A stretch of DNA of 21,721 bases from UBA11524 sp045132495 (GTDB lineage: Bacteria; Bacillota; Clostridia; Christensenellales; Aristaeellaceae), in NCBI GenBank assembly GCA_045132495.1, contig JBGUSK010000123.1, forward strand, positions 1 to 21,721. The letters run 5' to 3'. This document shows, piece after piece, positions 1 through 7,773 of the stretch. The translations under genes were made by a program, and so were the position numbers. Numbering within the stretch: the first letter of the stretch is position 1; every line of letters begins with the position of its first letter. The notes beneath the pieces were generated by a model. The model did no database searches and was not told the origin of the DNA. It was given only the letters and a program-made list of their open reading frames with translations.

Positions 1-758
1 GCGGGGCAAGGGACGCGCTTTTCTTCGCGCATATTGTCCGCCAGCTCGGTGAGCAGCTTCATGGCTTCTTCGAACTCGTCCTCCACCTGCTGACAGATCA
101 GGAAGCGCACGCGATCCTTGTCGTAATCGCCCATGTGCTCCTCGATGATCGCGCAGCCGCTGTTTTCGCAGCCCAGGCCCAGCACCAGCACGCCGCCCAC
201 GTTGGGGTGGGTGGCCAGGTCAGCCAGGATGGTGCGGGTGTTGTCCTGATCGTCGCCCATCTGGCTGCAGCCGTAGGGGTGGGGGAAGGCGTAGACGGTC
301 TCCACGCCGTCGCCAAGCAGCTTCTGGCCTTCGCGCTCGAGAGCCTTGGCGATGTCGTTCACGCAGCCGACGGTGGGCAGGATCCACAGCTCATTGCGGA
401 CGCCGACTTTGCCATCCTTGCGGGGATAGCCCATAAAGGTGGCAGCTTCTGTGGATTCATTCGCGGGCCAGGTGGGGTTCCAGGTGTATTCCAGCTCGCC
501 GGAGAGGTTGGTGTGCAGGTTGTGCACGTGGATGTGCGCGCCGGCAGCGACGTCCTCCTTGGCGTGGCCGATGGGGAAGCCGTACTTGATGACGTTCTCG
601 CCCTGGGCGATGGCGGTCAGCGCGATCTTGTGGCCGGCAGGCACATCGTCGATGGCGGTGACAGTGATGCCGTCCACGGTGAGGACTGCGCCCTTTTCAA
701 TCGCAGTCAGGGCAACGGCGACGTTGTCCTTTGGGGTGATGCGGAGCAATTCAGCCAT
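1..758 (-). CDS. uxaA: Altronate dehydratase UxaA (5' part only; cut by left window edge)
   Basis: Dehydrates D-altronate to 2-keto-3-deoxygluconate, the last galacturonate-specific step before the KDG pathway; cytoplasmic. About 252 residues are visible, roughly the N-terminal half of a family of about 495 residues. The first ~90 residues form the N-terminal SAF-like domain, with the HIHVHN segment. The UxaA/GarD-type core then begins, with GYPRKDGKVGVRN, PHPYGCSQMGDDQ and a Cys/Gly-rich LGLGCENSGC motif. The start is the ATG whose first base is 758, because AAGGAG lies just upstream on the minus strand. It is the second gene of a uxaB-uxaA operon, 72 bp after the uxaB stop, and a hairpin in that gap may lower its expression relative to uxaB. 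Missing: the C-terminal half. Family assignment is secure; the substrate is supported by uxaB and uxaC nearby. Confidence 0.93.
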   Translation of the reverse strand, partial: MAELLRITPKDNVAVALTAIEKGAVLTVDGITVTAIDDVPAGHKIALTAIAQGENVIKYGFPIGHAKEDVAAGAHIHVHNLHTNLSGELEYTWNPTWPANESTEAATFMGYPRKDGKVGVRNELWILPTVGCVNDIAKALEREGQKLLGDGVETVYAFPHPYGCSQMGDDQDNTRTILADLATHPNVGGVLVLGLGCENSGCAIIEEHMGDYDKDRVRFLICQQVEDEFEEAMKLLTELADNMREEKRVPCP

Positions 759-786
759 GGTGATGTCTCCTTTAACATAGATGTAG

Positions 787-821
787 CAAAATCGGATTGG
801 GGCCTACGACTCCAATCCGAT
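787..821 (-). terminator. Hairpin with short U-run between uxaB and uxaA (attenuator-like)
   Basis: A perfect 10-bp stem (812-821 with 791-800) encloses an 11-nt loop. Read on the minus strand it is followed by four Ts (791-788, partly in the stem base). It lies between the uxaB stop and the uxaA ribosome binding site. The structure is seen directly; partial termination or mRNA-stability control within the operon is inferred. Confidence 0.55.
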
Positions 822-830
822 GTGAATGTC

Positions 831-2297
831 TTAGCAGCCGAACTTTTCTTCCATGACGGCGCGCATGCCCTTGTCAAGGATGGCATTGAGGGACTCGGTA
901 ACGCTCTCGATCAGGCCGGGCACCTTGCACAGCTCGGGACCGAAGAAGTCCTCGTTGGACAGGAAGGCCTTGACCTGCTGGCAGGGGCACATATCGGTGG
1001 TGGTGGCGAAGAACTCCAGCACGGCAGCGTCGTCCTGCAGGGTGTAGGTCTCCTCGCCGCGCTTGCACTGCAGCTTGCCGTCAACCAGCACGCCATTGCG
1101 GTACAGGCTCATCAGGCTGGCCAGGGAGAAGGTCAGGCGGGCGGGAAGCTCGCCGGTCTTTTCCACATAGCCCAGGAGGCTGGGCATGCAGCGGGCGCGC
1201 CACTTGCTGACGCTGTTCAGGCAGATGGACAGCAGGGCGTGCTTGATGAAGGGGTTCTTGAAGCGGCCGGTGACAGCCTCGGCGAAGGCCATCAGGTCTT
1301 CCTTGGGCAGGGCCAGGGTGGGGATGACCTCATCGTACAGCGTTTTCTGCATGAAATTGAGGATCAGCTCGTCGTTCATGGCGGTCAGCACGATGTCATG
1401 GCCGCACTGGAAGGCCGCAGGCACGAAGGAGGTGTGGGCGCCGTTGAGGATGCGCACCTTGCGCTGCTTGTAGGGCTTCTGGTTGTCGGTATAGATGACG
1501 GGGAGGCCGCACTGGGGCAGGGGCAGGTCGGAGGAGATATCGCGGTCGGACTCGATGACCCACAGGCCGAAGGGCTCGGCGGTCACCAGGATGCGATCCT
1601 CGTAGCCCAGTTTCTCCCAGATGGACTGTACTTCATCCCGCGGATAGCCGGTCACGATGCGGTCAACCAGGGTGGAGGTGAACACGCAGGCGGTGTCCAG
1701 CCAGTTCTCGAACTTCTCGCCCAGGTTCCAGATCTTCGCCAGGGCCTTCACGCACTTCTTCAGCATGATGCCGTTGTCGTCGATCAGCTCCACGGGCAGC
1801 ATGACCAGGCCCTTATCCTCGGCATAATTGAAGTGCTCAGCACGTTCGTAGAGGAACTTGCACAGCTTGGCGGGGAAGGACACCGGCGGGCAGGCGTTGA
1901 AGTCGTCGTCCTCCTTGAGGACGATGCCGGCCTCGGTGGTGTTGGACACAACGAAGCGCAGCGTCTCGCACTTGGCGTAGGCTGCGTACTTCTCGTACTC
2001 GCTGTACGCATCCACCGCGTCGGACACGGAGGTGATCAGCCGGGACTGCTCCACAGCCTCGCCGTCCACCAGGCCGCGCAGCATCACGGTGTAGCGGCAG
2101 TCCTGCTCGTGGAACATATCCAGATTGCCGAAGGTGATGGGCTTCACCAGCACCACAGAGCCGTTGAAGTCGGTCTTCTCATTGGCGATGTCGATAAAGT
2201 AGTCCACAAAGGCGCGCAGGAAGTTGCCCTCGCCAAATTGCAGCACCTTCACGGGGCGATTTTCGGCAGGGATCATGGCAGCATTCAGTCGATCCAT
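831..2297 (-). CDS. uxaB: Tagaturonate reductase (altronate oxidoreductase) UxaB
   Basis: NADH-dependent reduction of D-tagaturonate to D-altronate in hexuronate catabolism; cytoplasmic member of the polyol-specific long-chain (mannitol) dehydrogenase family. The protein is 488 residues, close to the usual ~483. The nucleotide-binding N-terminus shows VLQFGEGNFLRAF (about 18-30), and the family catalytic pattern K-x4-N-x2-H is present as K280, N285 and H288 in KVRILNGAHTSF. The ATG at 2297 is chosen because GGAGGGAAAT sits just upstream; reading further upstream would add 26 residues without a ribosome binding site and would run into the operator. First gene of uxaB-uxaA, divergent from the LacI-type regulator, with a strong promoter at 2384-2412 and an operator in the leader. 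UxuB (fructuronate reductase) is the nearest alternative, but adjacency to uxaA and uxaC favours UxaB. Confidence 0.93.
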   Translation of the reverse strand: MDRLNAAMIPAENRPVKVLQFGEGNFLRAFVDYFIDIANEKTDFNGSVVLVKPITFGNLDMFHEQDCRYTVMLRGLVDGEAVEQSRLITSVSDAVDAYSEYEKYAAYAKCETLRFVVSNTTEAGIVLKEDDDFNACPPVSFPAKLCKFLYERAEHFNYAEDKGLVMLPVELIDDNGIMLKKCVKALAKIWNLGEKFENWLDTACVFTSTLVDRIVTGYPRDEVQSIWEKLGYEDRILVTAEPFGLWVIESDRDISSDLPLPQCGLPVIYTDNQKPYKQRKVRILNGAHTSFVPAAFQCGHDIVLTAMNDELILNFMQKTLYDEVIPTLALPKEDLMAFAEAVTGRFKNPFIKHALLSICLNSVSKWRARCMPSLLGYVEKTGELPARLTFSLASLMSLYRNGVLVDGKLQCKRGEETYTLQDDAAVLEFFATTTDMCPCQQVKAFLSNEDFFGPELCKVPGLIESVTESLNAILDKGMRAVMEEKFGC

Positions 2298-2355
2298 CGG
2301 TATTTCCCTCCATATATATGTCATGGTAACAGGCCAAAGGGAGTGGCGGATGCCG

Positions 2356-2369
2356 TGTAAACGATTACA
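2356..2369. promoter_or_regulatory. LacI/CcpA-type operator (cre-like) in the uxaB leader
   Basis: TGTAAACGATTACA is a near-perfect inverted repeat with the central CG typical of LacI/GalR-family operators, and it fits the CcpA cre consensus TGWNANCGNTNWCA at every position. It lies about 8-21 nt downstream of the expected uxaB transcription start, where a bound protein would block elongation. It could serve the adjacent LacI-family regulator, CcpA, or both; sequence alone does not decide. Confidence 0.8.
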
Positions 2370-2383
2370 TCCCAACCGACAAC

Positions 2384-2412
2384 ATTGTACTCTTTTTTTG
2401 GATTTGCGTCAA
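2384..2412 (-). promoter_or_regulatory. Sigma-A-type promoter of uxaB-uxaA
   Basis: On the minus strand, TTGACG (2412-2407), a 17-bp spacer and TACAAT (2389-2384): five of six consensus bases in each box. The expected start lies near 2377, just upstream of the operator at 2356-2369. Confidence 0.82.
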
Positions 2413-2477
2413 TCCTTTTTGCAGCGTAAAAGCAAGTTTATTTGTCGCGAAATGCAAAGAAAGGGCGCAAAAGCCCC

Positions 2478-2506
2478 TTGCATTTACATCCGGAAACGTG
2501 TATAAT
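2478..2506 (+). promoter_or_regulatory. Sigma-A-type promoter of the LacI-family regulator and uxaC
   Basis: TTGCAT (2478-2483), a 17-bp spacer and a perfect TATAAT (2501-2506), about 50 nt before the regulator ATG. No cre-like operator was found overlapping it, so the regulator and uxaC may be controlled differently from uxaB-uxaA. Confidence 0.8.
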
Positions 2507-2558
2507 GGGCATGAAAGAAATCTGAAACTACTTACAATCCCGAAAGGATGATGCGGCG

Positions 2559-3566
2559 ATGAATATCTATGATATCTCCCGGCGTGCGGGCGTATCCATC
2601 GCAACGGTCTCCCGTGTGCTGAACAACAGCCCCCATGTGTCGGAGAATACCCGCAAGAAGGTCATGGCTGTGATCGAGGGTACGGGCTATGTGCCCAATG
2701 CCTTCGCCCGAGGCCTTGGCCTGAATACCATGAAAACCATCGGCCTGCTCTGCCCGGACGCCTCCGACCCCTACCTGTCCCAGGCGCTGACCTTTCTGGA
2801 GCGCGCCTTCCGCCAGCAGGGGTACGACTGCCTCCTGTCCTGTACGGACAAGGAGCTGCATGCCCGTCAGCAGGGCGTCGAGCTGCTCAAATCCCGCCAT
2901 GTGGACGGCATCGTGCTCATGGGCTCCTCCTTCATCGAGGATCACCCGGAGGATAATGATTACATCCGCGACGCGGCGAAAAACGTGCCGGTGGTGCTGC
3001 TCAACGGCGCCTTCCCCTATGATAATGTGTACGGCGTGCAGTGTGATGACCAGCGCGCGGTGACCGAGGCGACCCTTTCCCTGCTGGACAGCGGCTGCAA
3101 GCGCATCCTGTGCCTGTATCACTCCAGCAACTACTCCGGACGCAAGAAGCTGGCGGGCTACCGCGACGCCCATGCCCAGCGCGGCATCGAGGTGGATGAG
3201 AAGCTGCTGTGCTACTTCGACCATGACAAGGGAAGCGTCCATCAGGTGTGCGAGACACTGCTCCAGCTGGAGAAGGAAGGGCTGCAGTTTGATGCTGTGC
3301 TGGCCTCGGAAGACATCCTTTCCGTCGGCGCGCTGAAGTACGCCCGGGCGGCGGGCAAGCGTGTGCCGGAGGATCTGGCGGTCATTGGCTATAACAACTC
3401 CAGCCTGTGCGTGTGCACCGAGCCGGAGCTGACCAGCGTGGATAACAAGCTCCTCGCCATCTGCGAGCACATCGTCGCCACGATGATGGGCGTACTGGAA
3501 GGCAAGGAAATGCCTCAGAAGACTGTCTTCACCGGCGAACTTGTGAAGCGCGCTTCTACAAAGTAA
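2559..3566 (+). CDS. LacI/GalR-family transcriptional regulator, probable hexuronate repressor
   Basis: DNA-binding repressor with a sugar-binding effector domain. Of 335 residues, 1-50 hold the LacI helix-turn-helix and hinge (NIYDISRRAGVSIATVSRVL, then YVPNAFARGL). From about residue 60 a periplasmic-binding-protein-like effector domain follows (KTIGLLCPD, HVDGIVLMG, DAVLASEDILSVGALKYA, VIGYNNSSL). Start ATG 2559 has GAAAGGA upstream. The gene sits between divergent uxaB-uxaA and uxaC, 51 bp before uxaC, so it is probably co-transcribed with uxaC. By analogy with Bacillus ExuR, also LacI-family and linked to uxaC, uxaB and uxaA, it likely senses a hexuronate or a derived intermediate; the effector is not known from sequence. 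The operator at 2356-2369 is its obvious candidate target. Confidence 0.9.
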   Translation: MNIYDISRRAGVSIATVSRVLNNSPHVSENTRKKVMAVIEGTGYVPNAFARGLGLNTMKTIGLLCPDASDPYLSQALTFLERAFRQQGYDCLLSCTDKELHARQQGVELLKSRHVDGIVLMGSSFIEDHPEDNDYIRDAAKNVPVVLLNGAFPYDNVYGVQCDDQRAVTEATLSLLDSGCKRILCLYHSSNYSGRKKLAGYRDAHAQRGIEVDEKLLCYFDHDKGSVHQVCETLLQLEKEGLQFDAVLASEDILSVGALKYARAAGKRVPEDLAVIGYNNSSLCVCTEPELTSVDNKLLAICEHIVATMMGVLEGKEMPQKTVFTGELVKRASTK

Positions 3567-3617
3567 CCATTCGGAATTCTGATGCATTCAGCGAGAAAAA
3601 TTTAAGGAGTGTTTTGT

Positions 3618-5027
3618 ATGAAGGCTTTCATGGACAAGGATTTCCTGCTTTCCACCGAGACTGCCCGCGTGCTCTACCATGACTACGCGGCCAAGTGTCC
3701 CATCATCGACTACCATTGCCACCTCAGCCCCGAGCAGATCTACACCGACCTGCGCTATGACAACATCACCCAGGTGTGGCTGGGCGGCGATCACTACAAG
3801 TGGCGCCTGATGCGCTGCGCGGGCGTGGACGAGTACTACATCACCGGCGGCGCTTCCGATTATGAGAAGTTCTGCAAGTGGGCGGAAGTGGTCGGCAAGG
3901 GCATCGGCAACCCCCTGTATCACTGGACCCACCTCGAACTGCAGCGCTTCTTCGGCTACAACGGCGTGCTGTCTGCCAAGACCGCTGACGAAGTGTGGAA
4001 CCTGTGCAACGAGAAGCTGCACCAGGCTGGCTACAGCGCTCGCGGCCTGATCGCCATGAGCAATGTCGAGACCATCTGCACCACCGATGATCCCATCGAC
4101 GATCTGAAGTGGCACAAGCTGATGCTGGCGGACGAGACCCTCAAAACCAACGTCCTGCCCGCCTGGCGTCCTGACAAGGCCGTCAACATCGAGAAGCCCG
4201 ACTTCATGGACTACATCGCCAAGCTGGCTGCTGCGGCTGAGATGGAAATCAAGTCCTTCGAGGATGTGAAGGAAGCTCTCCGCAAGCGCATGGCCTTCTT
4301 CCATGAGAACAACTGCCGCCTGTCCGACCACGGCCTGAACTACGTGGTGTATGAGCCCGCTTCTGATGCGGATATCGAGGCCATCTTCCAGAAGAAGGCC
4401 GCCGGTGAGGAAGTCACCGAGCGCGAGGTCGCCCAGTACAAGACCGCCTGCCTGCTGTTCTTCGGCGAGGAGTACAAGAAGCTCGACTGGACGATGCAGC
4501 TGCACTACGGCTGCCGCCGCGACAACAACCAGCGCCAGTACGCCATCCTGGGCCCCGACACCGGCTACGACACCATCAACAACTTCGCCCCCGTGGATCA
4601 GATGGCTGCCTACCTGGGCGCGGTGGAAGTCAAGTGCGGCCTGCCCCGCACCATCCTGTACAGCCTGAATCCTGTGGATGACGCCGCCATCGACACCCTG
4701 TGCGGCTGCTTCCAGGGCAGCGAGGCTGTGAGCAAGATCCAGCACGGCTCCGCCTGGTGGTTCAACGACCACTTCGAGGGCATGACCAACCAGCTCAAGA
4801 GCCTGGCCTCCCTGGGCTATCTGGCGGGCTTCGTGGGCATGCTGACCGACAGCCGCTCCTTCCTGAGCTACCCCCGCCATGAGTACTTCCGCCGCATCCT
4901 GTGCCGCCTGCTGGGCGAATGGGTCGAGGACGGCCGCTTCCCCCAGGACTACGACATCCTCGGCGAGATCGTGACCGGCATCTCCTGCGGCAACGCCCGT
5001 AAGTACTTCGCTTTCCCCACCAAGTAA
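3618..5027 (+). CDS. uxaC: Uronate isomerase UxaC
   Basis: Isomerises D-glucuronate to D-fructuronate and D-galacturonate to D-tagaturonate, the entry step for UxaB and UxaA; cytoplasmic, amidohydrolase-like TIM barrel. 469 residues, matching the usual ~470. Visible signatures are the N-terminal metal-ligand pair H33-x-H35 in IIDYHCHLSPEQIY, the MQLHYGCRRDNN segment, and the C-terminal TDSRSFLSYPRHEYFRRILC block. ATG 3618 is chosen because AAGGAG lies 8 nt upstream (3604-3609); a GTG at 3609 overlaps that ribosome binding site and is unlikely. It follows the LacI-type regulator and is closed by a hairpin at 5035-5063. No uxuA or uxuB is in view, so the fructuronate branch must lie elsewhere or be absent. 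Confidence 0.96.
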   Translation: MKAFMDKDFLLSTETARVLYHDYAAKCPIIDYHCHLSPEQIYTDLRYDNITQVWLGGDHYKWRLMRCAGVDEYYITGGASDYEKFCKWAEVVGKGIGNPLYHWTHLELQRFFGYNGVLSAKTADEVWNLCNEKLHQAGYSARGLIAMSNVETICTTDDPIDDLKWHKLMLADETLKTNVLPAWRPDKAVNIEKPDFMDYIAKLAAAAEMEIKSFEDVKEALRKRMAFFHENNCRLSDHGLNYVVYEPASDADIEAIFQKKAAGEEVTEREVAQYKTACLLFFGEEYKKLDWTMQLHYGCRRDNNQRQYAILGPDTGYDTINNFAPVDQMAAYLGAVEVKCGLPRTILYSLNPVDDAAIDTLCGCFQGSEAVSKIQHGSAWWFNDHFEGMTNQLKSLASLGYLAGFVGMLTDSRSFLSYPRHEYFRRILCRLLGEWVEDGRFPQDYDILGEIVTGISCGNARKYFAFPTK

Positions 5028-5034
5028 GGCTATT

Positions 5035-5070
5035 GCCGGAGCGTCCGTGATGGATGCTCCGGCTTTCCTG
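5035..5070 (+). terminator. Probable intrinsic terminator after uxaC
   Basis: GCCGGAGC (5035-5042) pairs with GCTCCGGC (5056-5063), with further pairing of TCC and GGA inside, then a short T-rich tail (TTTCCT). The weak U-run suggests incomplete termination, so some read-through into the next gene is possible; no promoter was found between the two genes. Confidence 0.6.
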
Positions 5071-5093
5071 CAATATGAAGGAGGAAAATAAAT

Positions 5094-5501
5094 ATGAGAA
5101 TCGCAGTCACCTATGAGAATGGACAGGTATTTCAGCATTTCGGCCATACGGCCCAGTTCAAGCTCTACCTGATCGAGAATGGCGCAGTTGCCTCCGCGAT
5201 GGTGCTGGACGCCAATGGCAGCGGCCATGGCGCGCTGGCGGGATTCCTGCAGACCTACCGTGTGGATGGCCTGATCTGCGGAGGCATCGGCTTTGGTGCG
5301 CGTCAGGCGCTGGCGCAGGCGGGGATCGAGCTCTACGCAGGCGTGCAGGGCGACGCGGATGCGGCTGTACAGGCGCTGATCAAGGGGGAGCTGGACTTCA
5401 ACGGCGAGGCTACCTGCAATCATCACCATGACCACGATCACGGCCATGACTGCGGCAATCACGGCTGCGGCGAGCATACCTGCGGCGGCCATTGCGGCTG
5501 A
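5094..5501 (+). CDS. NifX/NifB-type (dinitrogenase iron-molybdenum cofactor family) protein with a His/Cys-rich tail
   Basis: 135-residue cytoplasmic protein. Residues 1-~100 form the small alpha/beta fold of the dinitrogenase FeMo-cofactor family (MRIAVTYENGQVFQHFGHTAQF, VDGLICGGIGFGARQAL). This family binds or carries iron-sulfur or molybdenum-type clusters, but most members outside nitrogen fixers have no assigned function. Residues 108-134 are a striking metal-binding-like tail with nine His (110-112, 114, 116, 118, 123, 128, 133) and five Cys (108, 120, 125, 130, 134), alternating mainly with Gly and Asp. AAGGAGG at 5078-5084 fixes the start. No nif genes are in the window, so a role in nitrogenase assembly is not supported; metal storage, delivery or sensing is inference. 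It lies between uxaC and an aminopeptidase without clear functional linkage. Confidence 0.87.
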   Translation: MRIAVTYENGQVFQHFGHTAQFKLYLIENGAVASAMVLDANGSGHGALAGFLQTYRVDGLICGGIGFGARQALAQAGIELYAGVQGDADAAVQALIKGELDFNGEATCNHHHDHDHGHDCGNHGCGEHTCGGHCG

Positions 5502-5523
5502 TTGTACTTGCTTTGCACTTTGC

Positions 5524-5552
5524 TTGCCTTTTTCATAGGAAAGCAGTATAAT
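5524..5552 (+). promoter_or_regulatory. Sigma-A-type promoter of the M18 aminopeptidase
   Basis: TTGCCT (5524-5529), a 17-bp spacer and a perfect TATAAT (5547-5552), about 50 nt before the start codon. Confidence 0.78.
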
Positions 5553-5602
5553 ATGCATCACTGGCATCTGCCGAAATATGCTGAATAAAGGAGAATACCG
5601 AT

Positions 5603-7003
5603 ATGTATCGCAAGAATGCATGGAAAGCCCTCGCGGAGGGTGAAAAGGCTCAGCTGGAGGCCTTTGCGGAGAAGTACAAGGCGTATCTGGACGCGGGCAA
5701 GACCGAGCGCGAGTGTGTGACCGAGTCCGTCCGTCAGGCCAAGGAAGCCGGTTTCGTTGACTTGAACGCCGTCATTAAGTCCGGCAAGCAGCTCAAGGCG
5801 GGCGACCGCGTTTACTGCAACTGGATGAACAAGTGCTTCCTGGCCTGGGTCATCGGCGAGAACGACATCGAGCGCGGCATGAACATCCTGGGCGCTCACA
5901 TCGACAGCCCCCGTATCGACGTTAAGCAGAACCCTCTGTTTGAAAACGGCGGCTTCGCTTACCTGGATACCCACTACTACGGCGGCATCAAGAAGTACCA
6001 GTGGGTCGCGTCTCCTCTGGCGCTGCACGGCGTGGTCTGCAAGAAGGACGGCACCACCGTCACCATCGCCATCGGTGAGGACGAGAATGATCCTGTCTTC
6101 TACATTTCCGACCTGCTGATCCACCTCGCAGCCGATCAGATGGGCAAGCCCGCCGCGAAGGTGATCGAGGGCGACGCGCTGGACATCATCATCGGCTCTT
6201 CTCCCATGGAGGGTGAAGAGAAGGACCCCGTCAAGGCGCAGGTGCTGGCCATCCTCAAGGACAAGTACGGCATCGAGGAGGAGGATTTCATCTCCGCCGA
6301 GCTGGAGGCTGTTCCCGCCGGCAAGTGCCGCGATGTGGGCTTTGACCGTGCGCTGATCGCCGGTTACGGCCACGATGACCGCGTGTGCGCCTACCCCTCC
6401 ATGGCGGCTGTCATGGATTACGAGGGCACCCCGGCTTACACCGTCTGCGCAGTGCTGACCGACAAGGAAGAGATCGGCTCCGTGGGCGCCACCGGCATGA
6501 ATGCCATGTACTTCGAGAACATCATGGCCGAGCTGGTTGCCAACCTCAAGGGCAATGACAGCCCCCTGGCCCTGCGCCGCTGCCTGGCCAACAGCCGCAT
6601 GCTGTCCTCCGACGTCAGCGCGGGCTACGATCCCAACTTCGCCGGCGTTTTCGAGAAGAACAATGCCTCCATCGTGGGCAACGGCGTGACCTTCAACAAG
6701 TTCACCGGCCGCGGCGGCAAGTCCGGCTCCAACGACTGCAACGCCGAGTTTGTCGCTCAGGTGCGCAAGATCTGCGATGACGCGGAGGTCGCCTGGCAGA
6801 CCGCCGAGCTGGGCAAGGTTGACGTGGGCGGCGGCGGCACCATCGCCTATGTCTGCGCGAAGTACGGCATGAACGTCATCGACTGCGGCGTGCCGGTGCT
6901 CTCCATGCACGCGCCCTGGGAGGCCATCTCCAAGGTCGATCTGTGGCAGGAATACAAGTGCTACTGCGCGTTCATCAAGAATGCCAAGGAATTTGAATAC
7001 TAA
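5603..7003 (+). CDS. M18-family metalloaminopeptidase
   Basis: Cytoplasmic zinc aminopeptidase that removes N-terminal residues from peptides, probably for peptide turnover. 466 residues, within the normal M18 range. The dinuclear metal site is visible in family order: H99 in LGAHIDSPR, an Asp in GYGHDDRVCAYP (about 258-259), the Glu pair in TDKEEIGSVGATG (289-290) and a C-terminal His in LSMHAPWEAIS (about 436). Start ATG 5603 has AAAGGAG 9 nt upstream. It has its own promoter and a strong terminator, so it is a single-gene unit. Acidic residues are the usual M18 preference, but the exact substrate cannot be read from sequence. Confidence 0.92.
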   Translation: MYRKNAWKALAEGEKAQLEAFAEKYKAYLDAGKTERECVTESVRQAKEAGFVDLNAVIKSGKQLKAGDRVYCNWMNKCFLAWVIGENDIERGMNILGAHIDSPRIDVKQNPLFENGGFAYLDTHYYGGIKKYQWVASPLALHGVVCKKDGTTVTIAIGEDENDPVFYISDLLIHLAADQMGKPAAKVIEGDALDIIIGSSPMEGEEKDPVKAQVLAILKDKYGIEEEDFISAELEAVPAGKCRDVGFDRALIAGYGHDDRVCAYPSMAAVMDYEGTPAYTVCAVLTDKEEIGSVGATGMNAMYFENIMAELVANLKGNDSPLALRRCLANSRMLSSDVSAGYDPNFAGVFEKNNASIVGNGVTFNKFTGRGGKSGSNDCNAEFVAQVRKICDDAEVAWQTAELGKVDVGGGGTIAYVCAKYGMNVIDCGVPVLSMHAPWEAISKVDLWQEYKCYCAFIKNAKEFEY

Positions 7004-7015
7004 TCGGTAAGCGAA

Positions 7016-7051
7016 CGCCGCCGGGGGATGTACTCCTCCGGCGGCGGTTTT
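7016..7051 (+). terminator. Intrinsic terminator after the M18 aminopeptidase
   Basis: Perfect 9-bp GC stem (CGCCGCCGG at 7016-7024 with CCGGCGGCG at 7038-7046), followed by GTTTT. It stands between the convergent ends of the aminopeptidase and the NUDIX gene; the minus-strand side has no U-run, so it probably works in one direction. Confidence 0.85.
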
Positions 7052-7074
7052 GTGGTCATTTGAGATCGGGCATG

Positions 7075-7581
7075 TTACGCGCGGCCCCCAAGCAACGGGT
7101 CGTCGAAGAAGTACCCCAGTGTGTGCACAAGCTCGCCCGCATCGTACAGCCTGCGGATTTCCTCCACGGTCATCCAGCGCATGTCGGCGACCTCGTCGGT
7201 GGTGGCGTTGCGCAGGTCGATTTCCCCGTCGTAGGGGAAGCACCACACATCCTTGATGTCCTGGAAATGCTCGCGCACGGTACTGCTTACCAGCTTGCCC
7301 TGTGCCGGATCAAGGTCAACGCCGACCTCCTCCTTCGCCTCGCGGATGGCCCCGGTCAGGCTGTCCTCGCCTTTGGTGACGCTGCCGCCCACGCTTTCCC
7401 ATTTCAGCGGGAAGGTCGGACGGCTCGCTGCCCGCTGGCTGATGAGCCACTGGCCCTGGCTGTTTCTGATCCACACATGCACCACCAGATGATAACGCTC
7501 CGGCGGCAGCTTCTCGCCGCGGATGTGGGTTTCGCCGGTCAGGCGGCGGTCACGGGTATACAGATCCCAAAGCTCCATCAT
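7075..7581 (-). CDS. NUDIX hydrolase
   Basis: 168-residue cytoplasmic NUDIX protein. The full box G-x5-E-x7-REUxEExGU spans about G66 to V88, with E81, E84 and E85 as Mg-binding residues. The N-terminal layout (LWDLYTRDRRLTG, then LVVHVWIRN and LISQRA) resembles the isopentenyl-diphosphate-isomerase-like NUDIX group often annotated simply as NUDIX hydrolase. The substrate, probably a nucleotide or other diphosphate, is not predictable. Two consecutive Met codons begin the ORF; GGAGG lies 6 nt before the first (base 7581), which is taken as the start. It is convergent with the aminopeptidase and divergent from tldD, so it appears to be monocistronic. No convincing promoter was seen for it. Confidence 0.9.
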   Translation of the reverse strand: MMELWDLYTRDRRLTGETHIRGEKLPPERYHLVVHVWIRNSQGQWLISQRAASRPTFPLKWESVGGSVTKGEDSLTGAIREAKEEVGVDLDPAQGKLVSSTVREHFQDIKDVWCFPYDGEIDLRNATTDEVADMRWMTVEEIRRLYDAGELVHTLGYFFDDPLLGGRA

Positions 7582-7640
7582 GATGCACCTCCTAAAGTGC
7601 AGGTGTTATTCGACAATAACGACTGATATTCCTGCATGGG

Positions 7641-7691
7641 AACCCTTTCAGTCACCTGACGGCGCCAGCTTTCCCAACGGGAGAGCCTTTT
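7641..7691. repeat. Possible dispersed intergenic hairpin element
   Basis: The segment holds GCTTTCCC (7668-7675) pairing with GGGAGAGC (7679-7686) over a 3-nt loop, with a short T-run after, and a preceding GTCACCTGACGGCGCC that looks like a decayed second hairpin. The layout resembles small intergenic repeats common in gut Clostridia. Only one copy is in this window, so its repeat status is inferred from general resemblance. Confidence 0.35.
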
Positions 7692-7704
7692 GGTTTGAGA
7701 GGGC

Positions 7705-7733
7705 TGTACAATCCGTGAAAAGGGGTGTATAAT
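7705..7733 (+). promoter_or_regulatory. Probable promoter of tldD-pmbA
   Basis: TGTACA (7705-7710; 4 of 6 bases), a 17-bp spacer and a perfect TATAAT (7728-7733), about 40 nt before the tldD start. Confidence 0.65.
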
Positions 7734-7773
7734 GAAAGACAGCATCCAATTGAATCAACGAGGAGGCAACCAT

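Noticed and set aside
135..2360. 741-codon frame on the plus strand opposite uxaA and uxaB
   Set aside because: It mirrors uxaB/uxaA codon positions, has low-complexity Gly/Val/His/Gln composition, no ribosome binding site and no recognisable motif, while the minus-strand genes are clear family members.
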